Assembly: GCA_045121595.1 (NCBI GenBank)
Contig: JBGVGI010000091.1
Coordinates: forward strand, 1-64,000
DNA: 64,000 bases
From: Fumia sp045121595
Lineage (GTDB): Bacteria; Bacillota; Clostridia; Oscillospirales; Ruminococcaceae
Reading direction: 5' to 3'
This document shows, one piece after another, positions 25,858 to 35,523 of the stretch. A program made the position numbers and the translations under genes. Below the pieces are notes generated by a model. The model searched no databases. It was given only the letters and a program-made list of their open reading frames with translations, and was not told the origin of the DNA. Position 1 is the stretch's first letter, and every line of letters starts with the position of its first letter.

Positions 25858-25925
25858 GTAAAAAGGCATATCTCAAGTTGGATCGGGCTGTATATAGCCG
25901 TCACGCTAGAGATACACCTTTTTAC
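25858..25925. repeat. Imperfect inverted repeat with inner hairpin
   Basis: Arms 25858-25877 and 25906-25925 match at 17 of 20 positions, with a second small hairpin (GGCT/AGCC, 25886-25899) inside. The outer arms give GTAAAAAGG / CCTTTTTAC. It could be a bidirectional terminator, a small non-autonomous element or a structured RNA. The rest of 25723-26322 has the promoters listed and otherwise no gene that I can see. Confidence 0.45.
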
Positions 25926-25971
25926 AAAGTTATTGTATCACGCAAAATACAGAGTTGTCAATCTGAGAGGA

Positions 25972-26000
25972 TTGATTTTGGGGTGGGTTTGTGGTAAAAT
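25972..26000 (+). promoter_or_regulatory. Orphan promoter-like sequence
   Basis: Plus strand TTGATT, 17-nt spacer, TAAAAT, with no gene for 320 nt downstream. It may be chance in AT-rich DNA or drive a short untranslated RNA. Confidence 0.25.
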
Positions 26001-26264
26001 ATGAGTATAAATTTTTGGGGATTTTCCCTGTTTATTTTATCATTATTTTTATCATTATTTTTCTCTTTACTTTATCTTTTCCTTCATGAAATATGGTGTA
26101 AAGTGATATTCTTTACATTTGACAAATACCGATAAACACTGAGTTTGTGGCAACCCTAAAACAGTGGTGAAAGATACAATTCAAGATTCAAGTTCTGTCA
26201 CCCGAATAAAGCTTAACAAGTTACTTTTATGATTTAATAATACCAAAAATAAGCAAATTGTACA

Positions 26265-26293
26265 TTGAACTGAAAGTGATGAAATGCTAAAAT
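26265..26293 (+). promoter_or_regulatory. Promoter of the GH2 gene
   Basis: TTGAAC (26265-26270), 17-nt spacer, TAAAAT (26288-26293), 29 nt before the GH2 ATG; AGAGGTGA serves as the ribosome site. Confidence 0.6.
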
Positions 26294-26322
26294 AAAGATA
26301 TAAAATAAAGAGGTGACACATT

Positions 26323-28650
26323 ATGCATTGTGAAATAAAATTAAACGAAAATTGGCATTTTCATAAAGGAGATATTATCGTACCTAAAAATCCTGAAAAG
26401 GGTCCTGTTTATATGCAGAGCAAACTTGAGCGTAAGCTTCAGGGACCTGCGGCATACAGTTACTTTGACTCTGTTGATTCCTTTCAGTCTAACGGTGAAT
26501 TCAAAAACGATGGTTGGAGCTACGTTACTCTCCCCCACGATTACATAATTGACTAGGACTTAAGCCAAAGCGAAAACAACACTTTAGGATTTTTACATTA
26601 CGACGTGGCGTGGTACAGACGTCATTTCACCTTGGACGATAGTCACAAAGGCAAACGCATAACTCTGCGTTTTGACGGTATTGCAGGAAACTCTACAATA
26701 TATCTTAATGGTTGCCTCATGGCGCATAATTTCTCAAGCTACAACACTTTTGAAGTAGATATAAGCGACGTTGTATTTTTTGATAAAGAAAACATTATTG
26801 CCGTTTTCACAGACCCCACCGTATTTGAGGGCTGGTGGTATCAGGGCGGAGGTATTTACCGCGACGTTTATCTCACAATCACTGAGCCTGTTGCAATTGA
26901 TTTATACGGCGTATACGCACCTTACAAAAAACTTGACGATAACACCTGGCAAATTGATTATGAAACTACAGTGCTTAATACATCTTATGAAGATGTTTCG
27001 GTTAAAGCTGTTACAAAGCTTATTGATAAAGATGGCAACTGTGTTTCTGTGAGTGAAGGTGAGGGCGCAATCACCCTTCGTGATAAGGCTACCTTGAAAT
27101 ACTCTGCACTTGTTAAAAATCCGCTTTTATGGGACTGCGAAAAACCTAATTTGTACACTGTTAAAACTGAGCTTTATCTGAATAATGAACTCATTGACGA
27201 GAACACTACACGAATAGGATTCAGAACAATAGAATTCACTGTAGATAAAGGAATGCTTTTAAACGGCAAACCCACATTTATAAACGGACTTTGCGGTCAT
27301 CAGGATTTCGGTCTTACAGGTATCGCAGTACCCGATAACATCTGCAGATACAAAGTAAAACTTATGAAAGAAATGGGTGCTAACGGCTACCGTACAAGCC
27401 ATTATCAATACACGACGGCATATATGGACGCTTTTGACGAAATAGGCTTCCTCGTTATGAATGAAGCAAGATGGTTCGAAAGCACCGAAGAAGGTATCAA
27501 ACAACTTGAATCTCTTTTAAAACGTGACCGTAACCGTCCGAGCGTTATCTTCTGGTCAACGAGTAATGAAGAACCCCTTCACTGTACAGATGTAGGCAAA
27601 CGCGTTCACAAAGCAATTTCTGCACATATTAAAAAGATTGACAAAATGCGTCCCGTTACTGCGGCGGTTTCAAATGATCCCGATAAATGTAAAATTTTTG
27701 ATGACTGTCCTATTGTTGGTATTAACTACAACACCTGGCTTTATGATGAAATTCATAAGCTCAATCCCGATAAGCCACTTTTTGCTTCCGAGTATGCGGC
27801 AACAGGCACTACAAGGGACTGGAACTATTTTGATTCGGAGAAAGACGGACGAATCAGGGATTTTGACAGAGATGCCGACAAATGGTTCAGAGGTCGCGAA
27901 AACAGTTGGAAAATCATAAAGAGTAAACCTTACATTTTCGGCGCATTTCAGTGGACAGCAATTGAACATCGCGGTGAATCGGTATGGCCACGTATCTGCT
28001 CAGTTTCGGGTGCTATCGATATGTTTCTGCAAAAGAAAGGCGCTTTCTATCAGAATAAATCCTTATGGACCAATGAACCTATGGCACATATCGTCCCCCA
28101 CTGGAATTTTGACGGACTTGAAGGGCAAGAAATACTTGTAACCGTTTACACCAACTGTGATGAGCTTGAGCTTTTCCTTAACGGCAATTCACTTGGTAAA
28201 AAGCAGATTGAAAAATATGGTCGTGGTATCTGGGAGGTTGCTTATGCTCCCGGTGAACTCAAAGTTATAGGTTTTAAAAATGGAAAATCGGTTTGCGAAG
28301 ATAAACGCGAAACTACCGGTAAACCTCACAGCCTTGATCTAAGACTCGAAACCGACTTTAAAGCAGATGGCAGTGAAATTGCACTTTTCACCTGTGAATG
28401 TCTTGACAAGCAAGGAAGAATTGTTCCCGACGCATCGGAATTCGTTGAATTCTCAGTTTCAAAACCCGCAGTAATTGTTGGTACAGGCTCCGATAACACA
28501 GACCATCTTAACGTTACCAACACATCTCGTCAGATGTATATGGGTAAAATAAGTGTCGCAGTAAAACCTGCGAAAGATCAGCAAAGCTTTGAGCTTATGG
28601 CAAGAAGTAAAAACTGCAAAACTAAATTTATTAAAGTTGACTGCAAATAA
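26323..28650 (+). pseudogene. Glycoside hydrolase family 2 (beta-galactosidase type) with in-frame TAG
   Basis: The reading frame encodes a 775-codon GH2 enzyme, but codon 78 (26554-26556) is TAG. Before it the protein ends TLPHDYIID; after it the same frame resumes DLSQSENN...AWYRRHF, exactly the jelly-roll region expected in GH2 enzymes. The catalytic parts are intact: WSTSNEE for the acid/base Glu and LFASEY for the nucleophile. Only one base separates TAG from CAG (Gln). The promoter, ribosome site and terminator are all present, so this is a recent nonsense mutation, natural suppression or a sequence error. The enzyme would hydrolyse beta-galactosides or glucuronides in the cytoplasm; no signal peptide is seen. 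Restart at 26605 (GTG) would lose the N-terminal domain. Confidence 0.8.
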
Positions 28651-28680
28651 AAAAGCCGTTCTCTTTCGAGAACGGCTTTT
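28651..28680. terminator. Bidirectional terminator
   Basis: A 13-bp stem (28651-28663 with 28668-28680) and a TTTC loop, with A-runs and T-runs on both sides. It sits between the convergent GH2 and alcohol dehydrogenase genes and serves both. Confidence 0.9.
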
Positions 28681-28684
28681 TGTT

Positions 28685-29830
28685 TTACATAAGTTTTAAG
28701 TAAAGTTCTTTGATTTCTTCAACGCTTGTTTCTCTGGGGTTACCGGGACGACAAGCATCGTCAAATGCAGACTGTGAGAGGAAGTCGACATCCTCGGGCT
28801 TCACGATTTCTTTAAGGTCTGCGGGAATTCCAACGTCTGTTGACAACTGTTTAACAGCATCAATTGCAGCTTTTCTTGCTTCTTCAAGGCTCATAGCATC
28901 AACGTCGCTTACACCCATAGCTTTTGCGATATCTCTGTACTTTTCACCTGTTTCAGGAGCGTTATATTCCATAACTGTAGGCAAGATAATTGCATTTGCA
29001 ACACCGTGAGGTGTATCGTAAAGAGCACCCAAAGGATGAGCCATAGAGTGAACGATACCAAGTCCTACGTTACTAAAGCCCATACCAGCGATATACTGAC
29101 CGAGCGCCATACCTTCTCTGCCCTCATCAGTATTGTCAACCGCACCACGGAGGCTTTTAGCAATGATCTCGATAGCTTTCAAATGGAACATATCACTCAT
29201 TTCCCAAGCGCCTTTTGTAATGTAACCCTCAATAGCGTGAGTGAGAGCATCCATACCTGTAGCGGCGGTAAGGCCTTTAGGCATTGTAGCCATCATATCG
29301 GGGTCAACAACTGCAACAACGGGGATATCGTGAACGTCTACGCAAACCATTTTGCGGTTTTTCTCAGCGTCTGTGATAACGTAGTTGATTGTAACTTCAG
29401 CAGCAGTACCAGCAGTTGTGGGAACTGCAATAATAGGTGTGCATTTATTCTTTGTGGGTGCAACACCTTCAAGAGAACGAACGTCGGCAAATTCAGGGTT
29501 TTCAATAATGATGCCGATAGCTTTTGCAGTATCCATAGAAGAACCGCCACCGATTGCTACGATGCAGTCAGCACCACTCTTTTTGAAAGCTTCAACGCCA
29601 TTCTGAACGTTTTCAATTGTGGGGTTAGGTTTGATATCACTGAAAATCTCATAAGCGATTTTAGCGTTATCAAGAACGTCTGTTACCTTTTTAGTAACAC
29701 CGAATTTAATAAGATCAGGGTCAGAGCAAACGAAAGCTTTCTTGAAAGCTCTTGCTTTGATTTCAGTAGCAATCTCAGCGATTGCACCTTTGCCGTGATA
29801 ACTTGTTTCGTTAAGTACAAATCTTGCCAT
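28685..29830 (-). CDS. fucO: Iron-containing alcohol dehydrogenase, lactaldehyde reductase type
   Basis: A 381-aa group III Fe-dependent dehydrogenase closest in pattern to lactaldehyde:propanediol oxidoreductase FucO. The NAD-binding GGGSSMDTAK lies near residues 96-105, and the metal ligands are in GMDALTHAIEG and the HSMAHPLGALYDTPHG segment. It reduces L-lactaldehyde (from fucose or rhamnose breakdown) to propanediol, or acts on a related aldehyde. It has its own promoter and a terminator shared with the convergent GH2 gene. No fucose or rhamnose operon is in the window, so the substrate is inferred from family only. Confidence 0.88.
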   Translation of the reverse strand: MARFVLNETSYHGKGAIAEIATEIKARAFKKAFVCSDPDLIKFGVTKKVTDVLDNAKIAYEIFSDIKPNPTIENVQNGVEAFKKSGADCIVAIGGGSSMDTAKAIGIIIENPEFADVRSLEGVAPTKNKCTPIIAVPTTAGTAAEVTINYVITDAEKNRKMVCVDVHDIPVVAVVDPDMMATMPKGLTAATGMDALTHAIEGYITKGAWEMSDMFHLKAIEIIAKSLRGAVDNTDEGREGMALGQYIAGMGFSNVGLGIVHSMAHPLGALYDTPHGVANAIILPTVMEYNAPETGEKYRDIAKAMGVSDVDAMSLEEARKAAIDAVKQLSTDVGIPADLKEIVKPEDVDFLSQSAFDDACRPGNPRETSVEEIKELYLKLM

Positions 29831-29860
29831 AAAAACATCTCCTTTTAATTCTTTAATTAT

Positions 29861-29889
29861 ATTTTACCTTATAAATTCTACAAGGTCAA
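29861..29889 (-). promoter_or_regulatory. Promoter of the alcohol dehydrogenase gene
   Basis: Minus strand TTGACC (29889-29884), 17-nt spacer, TAAAAT (29866-29861), about 31 nt before the start codon. Confidence 0.75.
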
Positions 29890-29925
29890 GCGAATTGTTA
29901 AAGTTTTAACATATTTTTTAAAAAT

Positions 29926-29954
29926 TTGCAAAGTGATTATTTTTTTGATATAAT
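29926..29954 (+). promoter_or_regulatory. Promoter of the pyruvyl transferase gene
   Basis: Plus strand TTGCAA (29926-29931), 17-nt spacer, TATAAT (29949-29954), followed by GAGGTGA before the ATG at 29975. It is divergent from the alcohol dehydrogenase promoter. Confidence 0.8.
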
Positions 29955-29974
29955 CTATGTAATGAGGTGATTAA

Positions 29975-31069
29975 ATGAAAACGTCAGCTTTGTTTACACT
30001 CTTTAACTCCAATAACTACGGTGCGACGCTTCAGGCATACGCAACGGTTAAAAACCTTGAGAAACTTAGGGTTGAAAGCAAAATTATAAATTACGTTACC
30101 CCTGATGATAAAAGACGAAATCAATTTTTAGTATATCCTAAGTCAATCGGTGACCTTAAATATGATTTAAAGGCTATTACCTTTATGCGTACTTTTTTAA
30201 AAAGACGATACAATTTTAAGAAATTCATAAAGACACATTTTAAGCTTACAAAAAAATACACACTTAAAAACTATAAAAATATCTCAAAGGAAAGCTTTGA
30301 TTATTTCATTACGGGAAGTGACCAGACCTTTTCAATGAATTTATGGAAAAGTCCTGAACAGGCTGTTCCCTATTTCATTCCTTTTCCAGTAAACGGCAAA
30401 AAGATTTCCTACTCATCGAGTATAGGTGAACACTTGGACCGCATCACCGAAGAACAAGCAGAATTTATGAAAACGCATTTGTCGGATTTTGAGTCCATTG
30501 CGGTAAGAGAAGAAACCGCAGCAGATTATATTGAAAAAATCATCGGCAAAAAACCGCCCGTAACCTTTGACCCGACAATCACCTTAACCCGTGAAGAATG
30601 GGATAAAATTGAAAACCCTGTAAAACCAAAAGAAAAATACATTTTCTTTTACGGAATAATCCCTACACCATGGGTAAGTGAATACGTAAACCGCCTTTCA
30701 AAAGAAACAGGACTTAAGGTTATCTCCCCAAGTCCTTACACCACAAAAGAAATTATCGAAAACATTGAAAACCGATACGACTGCGGTCCTAACGAATTTA
30801 TATCACTTATAAAAAATGCCGAAATGGTGGTTACTTCCTCATTCCACGGAACAATTTTCTCAATGATTTACGGAAAGCCATTTGCCTCTCTTATCGTAGG
30901 CTCAGGAAACAGGGTTTCTACCCTTTTAAAACTTGCTTCAATGGAAAACTTCGCTTTCAGAGATGGTGATGAAGTTAAAATTCAAACTCCTGACCCTGTA
31001 AAGATAAAAGCTTTACAAGATCTTGCGATTAAGACAAATAAGGAATATCTTGAAAATAATTTAAAGTGA
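29975..31069 (+). CDS. Polysaccharide pyruvyl transferase family protein
   Basis: A 364-aa member of the CsaB/polysaccharide pyruvyl transferase family: GT-B-like fold, opening with FNSNNYGATLQAYA, a TGSDQ motif near residue 110 and SSFHGT near residues 288-293. These enzymes transfer pyruvate from PEP to sugars of surface polymers; some fold members are glycosyltransferases instead. It is the only polysaccharide gene here on the plus strand and has its own promoter and terminator. It faces the flippase gene tail-to-tail. A homologue occurs at 37987-39132. Confidence 0.88.
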   Translation: MKTSALFTLFNSNNYGATLQAYATVKNLEKLRVESKIINYVTPDDKRRNQFLVYPKSIGDLKYDLKAITFMRTFLKRRYNFKKFIKTHFKLTKKYTLKNYKNISKESFDYFITGSDQTFSMNLWKSPEQAVPYFIPFPVNGKKISYSSSIGEHLDRITEEQAEFMKTHLSDFESIAVREETAADYIEKIIGKKPPVTFDPTITLTREEWDKIENPVKPKEKYIFFYGIIPTPWVSEYVNRLSKETGLKVISPSPYTTKEIIENIENRYDCGPNEFISLIKNAEMVVTSSFHGTIFSMIYGKPFASLIVGSGNRVSTLLKLASMENFAFRDGDEVKIQTPDPVKIKALQDLAIKTNKEYLENNLK

Positions 31070-31089
31070 GTTGGATTACCCAACTCACT
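31065..31089. terminator. Bidirectional terminator
   Basis: A 10-bp stem (31065-31074 with 31080-31089) with a 5-nt loop and a T-rich tract after it on the plus strand. It includes the stop codons of both convergent genes. Confidence 0.8.
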
Positions 31090-32620
31090 TTCTTTTTATT
31101 TTATTTAATATACTTTTACCGTACCCGATAAACCATTTCATTTCGTTGTTATTAAAATAAATAATTATTACAATCGCAGTCGGAATAATTCCCGCTATCA
31201 AAACCTTGATAATAAAGTCAATCAAAGGATTTCCCGTATTAACCATACCGGCTATATAATAAACAAAAGCACAGTTAAATAAAACCGTCAAAAGATATTT
31301 AGCCTTTGTTACAAGATATCCGAAAAATGGAATTTTGAATACGTTTCTGTATATAAGCCATGGGTCATACCAGACGTGGGTAACCGTTCTTGCTATAACA
31401 GTAGAAAGCAACACTCCAAAAATTCCCCATATTCTTCCGAAAATAATAGAAAGGATGAGGTTGATAACAGTCATCACTATCGGACGATATTTGCCTTTTA
31501 AGAAAAGGCGGTTTGCGACCCTGAAAGCCTCATACGGTCTTGCCATAGTAAGGATATACATATCAAGCACAAGCATAAGAGGTATTTCCATACCGAGCAG
31601 ATACTCGTTACCAAGCCAGAGAGAGATAAAAGGATTTATCAGTACAAATGCAGCAACAACTATCAGGTTACCGCAAAGGAAAGACAAAAAACACATTCTT
31701 TTAAAAACAGAATACTGATGCTCTTCACTTTCGCTTACCGCCAAGTTTCCTACACTTGGCTTCATTGCTTCGAAAACCTGACCGAAAATTTTATCAATGT
31801 TATTGGTTATAAGTCTGTAACAAGATAAAAGACCTACGCTTACAGTACCTAAAAGTGCCGAAACGATAATACTTGCAGTACTTACCTGAATGGTGTGCCC
31901 TATCTTGTAGATAGCAAGAGCCCTGATATCCTTGGTGATTTCACGGGTTTCAGCTTTTGTGAGACGTTCAGTAGTTTTCTTTTTAAGAACAGGAAATTGT
32001 TTTTGTGCCGCCAGTGAAATGGCAAGATTTTTTACGATAATCATAATTACACTTATCGTAAGATACAACAGATAATTCTTAAAAATTAAAAGTGATAAAA
32101 CTTCTATAACAGTGGCGATAACGGTAAAAACTATACCCACACCACATACAATGCTCTTTTGTTGATTTGCCTCTAAAAGGGTAGCTCTGTAAATTAAAAG
32201 ATACGATGACGCCGTCTGGATAACGAAGAAGGCAAACACTACCGTTAAGCTTTCCTTAATGTCAGCCGAACCTTTTATAATGACGTCTAAAAAAGGCATA
32301 CAGAGAATTCCTGCGCCCATTACGATAACCGCCACAACTCTGTATATCTTTTTATAAAAATGCATCAGTTTTGCAATCTGAAGCTCGTCCTTACTGTGCA
32401 AAGGTGCATAAAGTGCATAAGCAATAGCGGTACTGAAACCAAGCTCTGCCATAGACAGAATGCTTAAAACATCGGTAAAGAGTGCCGCAACACCTGCATA
32501 CTGTATGCCCAGAAACTTAATAAGTGCCGTCTTTATCGAAAAGTTTGCCAAAACCGTCACAAACTGAAAAGCTACAGAAAATATTATATTTTTAATGGAC
32601 TTATTGGTCCTTGACTCCAT
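31085..32620 (-). CDS. Polysaccharide flippase (Wzx/MATE-like)
   Basis: A 511-aa integral membrane protein with about 12-14 hydrophobic segments, first IKNIIFSVAFQFVTVLANFS, in the pattern of Wzx-type lipid-linked oligosaccharide flippases of the MOP superfamily. It would move undecaprenyl-linked repeat units across the membrane before Wzy polymerisation. It is the last gene of the minus-strand polysaccharide operon, 7 nt after a GT2 gene. No soluble domain or charged catalytic motif is seen, as expected. Confidence 0.88.
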   Translation of the reverse strand: MESRTNKSIKNIIFSVAFQFVTVLANFSIKTALIKFLGIQYAGVAALFTDVLSILSMAELGFSTAIAYALYAPLHSKDELQIAKLMHFYKKIYRVVAVIVMGAGILCMPFLDVIIKGSADIKESLTVVFAFFVIQTASSYLLIYRATLLEANQQKSIVCGVGIVFTVIATVIEVLSLLIFKNYLLYLTISVIMIIVKNLAISLAAQKQFPVLKKKTTERLTKAETREITKDIRALAIYKIGHTIQVSTASIIVSALLGTVSVGLLSCYRLITNNIDKIFGQVFEAMKPSVGNLAVSESEEHQYSVFKRMCFLSFLCGNLIVVAAFVLINPFISLWLGNEYLLGMEIPLMLVLDMYILTMARPYEAFRVANRLFLKGKYRPIVMTVINLILSIIFGRIWGIFGVLLSTVIARTVTHVWYDPWLIYRNVFKIPFFGYLVTKAKYLLTVLFNCAFVYYIAGMVNTGNPLIDFIIKVLIAGIIPTAIVIIIYFNNNEMKWFIGYGKSILNKIKRK

Positions 32621-32627
32621 TATTTAC

Positions 32628-33569
32628 TCACATCCTGTTTGGAAATATCGCAACAAGCAACGCCCAGATTCTCTTTTTAAGTGGAAAATAATTACTCATT
32701 ACATACTGAATTATATTCATTCTGATAAACCTTATCTGTTTTTTGATATATAACTTATCTTCGTATCCGCATTTAATCAGAATACGGCAAAAATTAACCG
32801 TCTGCATTACTTTATTGAGTTTGATTACACGTTTTAAAGATTTATCATCGGTTCTTGAAGATATAATATCGTAAACGTCCAAAAGTTTTACCCAGTCTAA
32901 AATTTTCTCTTTGTTATAGGTTATACTGCCAAGTGCAGAGGATTCGTGCGGGTTATAAACGTAAAGTCCCTTACCCGAAACGTAAGCATCACAATTTTCA
33001 TCACAGAATGAAAAATAGTCATACAAAAACAGAAGATCCTCGCAAAGCTTTTTATCCTCATCAAAGAGAAGATTGTTGTCTTTAACGATATCGGCACAAA
33101 GAATTTTTCCACCGATGTATCCCTGTACTCCTGATTTAACGTCAAAAAGGCTTTTATAAGCATTTTTTCTTTTGGATACGAGCTTTAAAGTATCGTATTC
33201 TTTTTCTTTTGCAAAACTGCAACAAGCAAGACAGACGTTATCTTTTGAAACCAGTGAATAAAGGTGTGCAAGATAGTTGTCTGAAACCTTATCGTCTGAA
33301 TCTATAAAAGTGATATATTTGCCTTTTGCTTGTTTAATACCTTGGTTTCTGGCACCTGAAACACCTTTGTTTTCCTGATGAACAAGGGAAAACCTCAAGT
33401 CTTTTTCAGCATATTCTTTGCAGATCTCAAAGCTCTTATCAGTCGACCCGTCGTCTATAAGTATAGCTTCCCAGTTTTCGTAAGTCTGAGAAATTATACT
33501 GTCAAGGCAGGATTTCAAAAACTTTTCAGCATTGAAAACCGGCACAATGATTGAAATCAATTCGTTCAT
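32628..33569 (-). CDS. Family 2 glycosyltransferase
   Basis: A 313-aa GT-A enzyme. It has the canonical nucleotide-sugar motifs: LIDDGSTDKS near residue 37, GVSGARNQGI near 70 and FIDSDD near 91-96 (DXD). It adds one sugar to the repeat unit on the inner membrane face. It lies 2 nt from the next GT2 gene and is less similar to the two paralogues upstream. Donor and acceptor cannot be read from sequence. Confidence 0.93.
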   Translation of the reverse strand: MNELISIIVPVFNAEKFLKSCLDSIISQTYENWEAILIDDGSTDKSFEICKEYAEKDLRFSLVHQENKGVSGARNQGIKQAKGKYITFIDSDDKVSDNYLAHLYSLVSKDNVCLACCSFAKEKEYDTLKLVSKRKNAYKSLFDVKSGVQGYIGGKILCADIVKDNNLLFDEDKKLCEDLLFLYDYFSFCDENCDAYVSGKGLYVYNPHESSALGSITYNKEKILDWVKLLDVYDIISSRTDDKSLKRVIKLNKVMQTVNFCRILIKCGYEDKLYIKKQIRFIRMNIIQYVMSNYFPLKKRIWALLVAIFPNRM

Positions 33570-33571
33570 CT

Positions 33572-34543
33572 TTATTTACTCCACATCTTATAGGCAAGTT
33601 TCGGAAAAATCAAAGTTAAAAGTGCACCTGTTCTTTTAGAAAGAGGAATATCGGTGCAAAAAAGAAAGAGGAAAATATTCTTTCTTAAAAATCTTCTTTC
33701 AATAATATATCTCGGGTGTCTTTTAAGCTTAAGATGAGCTAAAACCCTGAGTGACGTTGCAGTATGAATGCATTTTATAAGTCTTATCTGCTCATAATAA
33801 AGCTTATCGTTTTCTTTTGAGTCCTTTAATATCTCGTCAAGTGCAAGAGTATAATAAAGGTATTTATCTTTAAGATTAGCTTTACTGTGCATAGCACTCG
33901 TACCACGTTTTATGTAGTGATAGTAAGGTTCTGTAGTAAAATACCCCGTTTTAATCCATTTAAGATACTGATAGTTAAAAAGACTGTCCTCGAATATTCT
34001 GCATTCTTCTTTAAAGGTAATATTATGGTCCTTAATAATCTTAACACTATAAAGCTTGTTCCAGAGAAAAGAACCCCAGGAACGGTTAACGGGCAGATAC
34101 ATTTCCTTAATTATATCTTCTCTTGAGTAACTGCGACTCTTTTTGTCGATAGTATATAAAGGATTTCCTTCTTCATCTTCATAAACATATCCGCACATAG
34201 AAAGATCGGAATTATTCTTTATCATATTGGTAACAAGGTTATAAAGGTAATCGGGTTCAAGATAATCATCACTGTCAACGAAAGTAACATACTCCCCTGC
34301 TATATAAGGAAACGCATAGTTGCGTGCCGCAGAGGGACCCGCATTTTCTTTGGAGAGAACACAAAAACGTGAATCTTCTTCGGCAAAAGAATTACAGATT
34401 TCAAGAGAATTATCGGTAGCCCCGTCAATAACCAAAAAAGCTTCCCAATTTTTGTAAGTTTGAGAAGCTATACTGTCAAGACACTTTTTCAGAAATTTTT
34501 CCGCATTGTAAATGGGGACGACAATTGAAACTAAGCCGTTCAT
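33572..34543 (-). CDS. Family 2 glycosyltransferase, tandem paralogue A
   Basis: A 323-aa GT2 enzyme, strongly similar over its whole length to the next gene upstream (34540-35520): shared EYVxFVDSDDYLEPDYLYNL, GYVYEDEEGNP and TIDKKSRSYSREDII. The usual DDGSTD motif is changed to VIDGATDNS, so the first Asp of the pair is missing, while the SDD metal site is intact. It overlaps the paralogue by 4 nt. The pair arose by tandem duplication and probably adds similar sugars at successive positions. Confidence 0.92.
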   Translation of the reverse strand: MNGLVSIVVPIYNAEKFLKKCLDSIASQTYKNWEAFLVIDGATDNSLEICNSFAEEDSRFCVLSKENAGPSAARNYAFPYIAGEYVTFVDSDDYLEPDYLYNLVTNMIKNNSDLSMCGYVYEDEEGNPLYTIDKKSRSYSREDIIKEMYLPVNRSWGSFLWNKLYSVKIIKDHNITFKEECRIFEDSLFNYQYLKWIKTGYFTTEPYYHYIKRGTSAMHSKANLKDKYLYYTLALDEILKDSKENDKLYYEQIRLIKCIHTATSLRVLAHLKLKRHPRYIIERRFLRKNIFLFLFCTDIPLSKRTGALLTLIFPKLAYKMWSK

Positions 34544-35520
34544 ATTCTTTTACTCCATATTTTATAGGCGTATTTGGGAGAAACAAGAGTAAGCAACGCA
34601 CCAAGTCTTTTGCTCAAAGGTACGTCGTGGCAGAAAAGAAACATAAGAAGGTTCCTTTGCAAAAATCTCTTTTCTATAATATATCGCGGATGCCTTTTAA
34701 GGTCATACTTTGCAAGCATACGCAGATTTGTAGCAACCTGACCACATTTTCTTATTCTGAGATGGTCATAATAAAGCTTATCGTTTTTCTTGGAATCTTC
34801 AAGTACCAGGTCATAAGAACGGGTAGAATAAAGATATTTGTTTACAGGGTCTTTGGTATAGTCGTGGATAAGACTTGTACCGCGTTTAAGGTAATGATAG
34901 TAAGGCTCTGTAGTAAAATATCCAGTTTTCACCCATTTAAGATAATGATAATTGAAATGAATATCCTCAAACATCTTAAGTTCTTCATTAAAGGTAAGAT
35001 TATGTTCTTTTATAATCTTAACACTGTAAAGCTTATTCCACACGTAAGAATCCCACGACCTGTTATACGGCACGTGCATTTCCCTTATTATATCTTCTCT
35101 TGAATAGCTGCGGCTCTTTTTATCAATAGTGTATATAGGATTTCCTTCTTCGTCTTCATAGACGTATCCGCACATAGATATATCGGCACTGTTTTTCACC
35201 ATATTCAAAGTGAGGTTATAAAGATAGTCAGGTTCAAGATAATCGTCACTGTCAACGAAAGCAACGTACTCACCTGCTATGTAAGGAAGTGCAAAATTAC
35301 GCGCCGATGCAAGCCCGCCGTTTTCTTTTGTAAGAATACAAAAACGCGAGTCTTCTTCTGCAATTTTTTTGCAAATTTCAATCGAATTATCGGTAGCTCC
35401 GTCAATAACTACAAAAGCTTCCCATTTTTCATAGGTCTGCGCAATAATGCTTCTTAAGCACTTCTCGACATACTTTTCCACATTGTATACGGGTACAACA
35501 ACTGATACCTTTACATCCAT
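34540..35520 (-). CDS. Family 2 glycosyltransferase, tandem paralogue B
   Basis: A 326-aa GT2 enzyme and sister of the downstream gene. It carries the same VIDGATDNS variant near residue 40 and the same SDDYLEPDY segment near 90, with most differences in the C-terminal acceptor half (after about residue 215). This pattern fits duplication followed by change of acceptor specificity. It lies 3 nt from the polymerase gene. Confidence 0.92.
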   Translation of the reverse strand: MDVKVSVVVPVYNVEKYVEKCLRSIIAQTYEKWEAFVVIDGATDNSIEICKKIAEEDSRFCILTKENGGLASARNFALPYIAGEYVAFVDSDDYLEPDYLYNLTLNMVKNSADISMCGYVYEDEEGNPIYTIDKKSRSYSREDIIREMHVPYNRSWDSYVWNKLYSVKIIKEHNLTFNEELKMFEDIHFNYHYLKWVKTGYFTTEPYYHYLKRGTSLIHDYTKDPVNKYLYSTRSYDLVLEDSKKNDKLYYDHLRIRKCGQVATNLRMLAKYDLKRHPRYIIEKRFLQRNLLMFLFCHDVPLSKRLGALLTLVSPKYAYKIWSKRI

Positions 35521-35523
35521 ATA

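Noticed and set aside
26554..26556. Genome-wide recoding of TAG as a sense codon
   Set aside because: spoIIE and the M48-type gene end in TAG at the expected length, so TAG works as a normal stop here.
29006..29848. A 280-codon plus-strand frame opposite the alcohol dehydrogenase
   Set aside because: The minus-strand gene has clear family motifs, promoter and terminator; the opposite frame shows no domain and no ribosome site.
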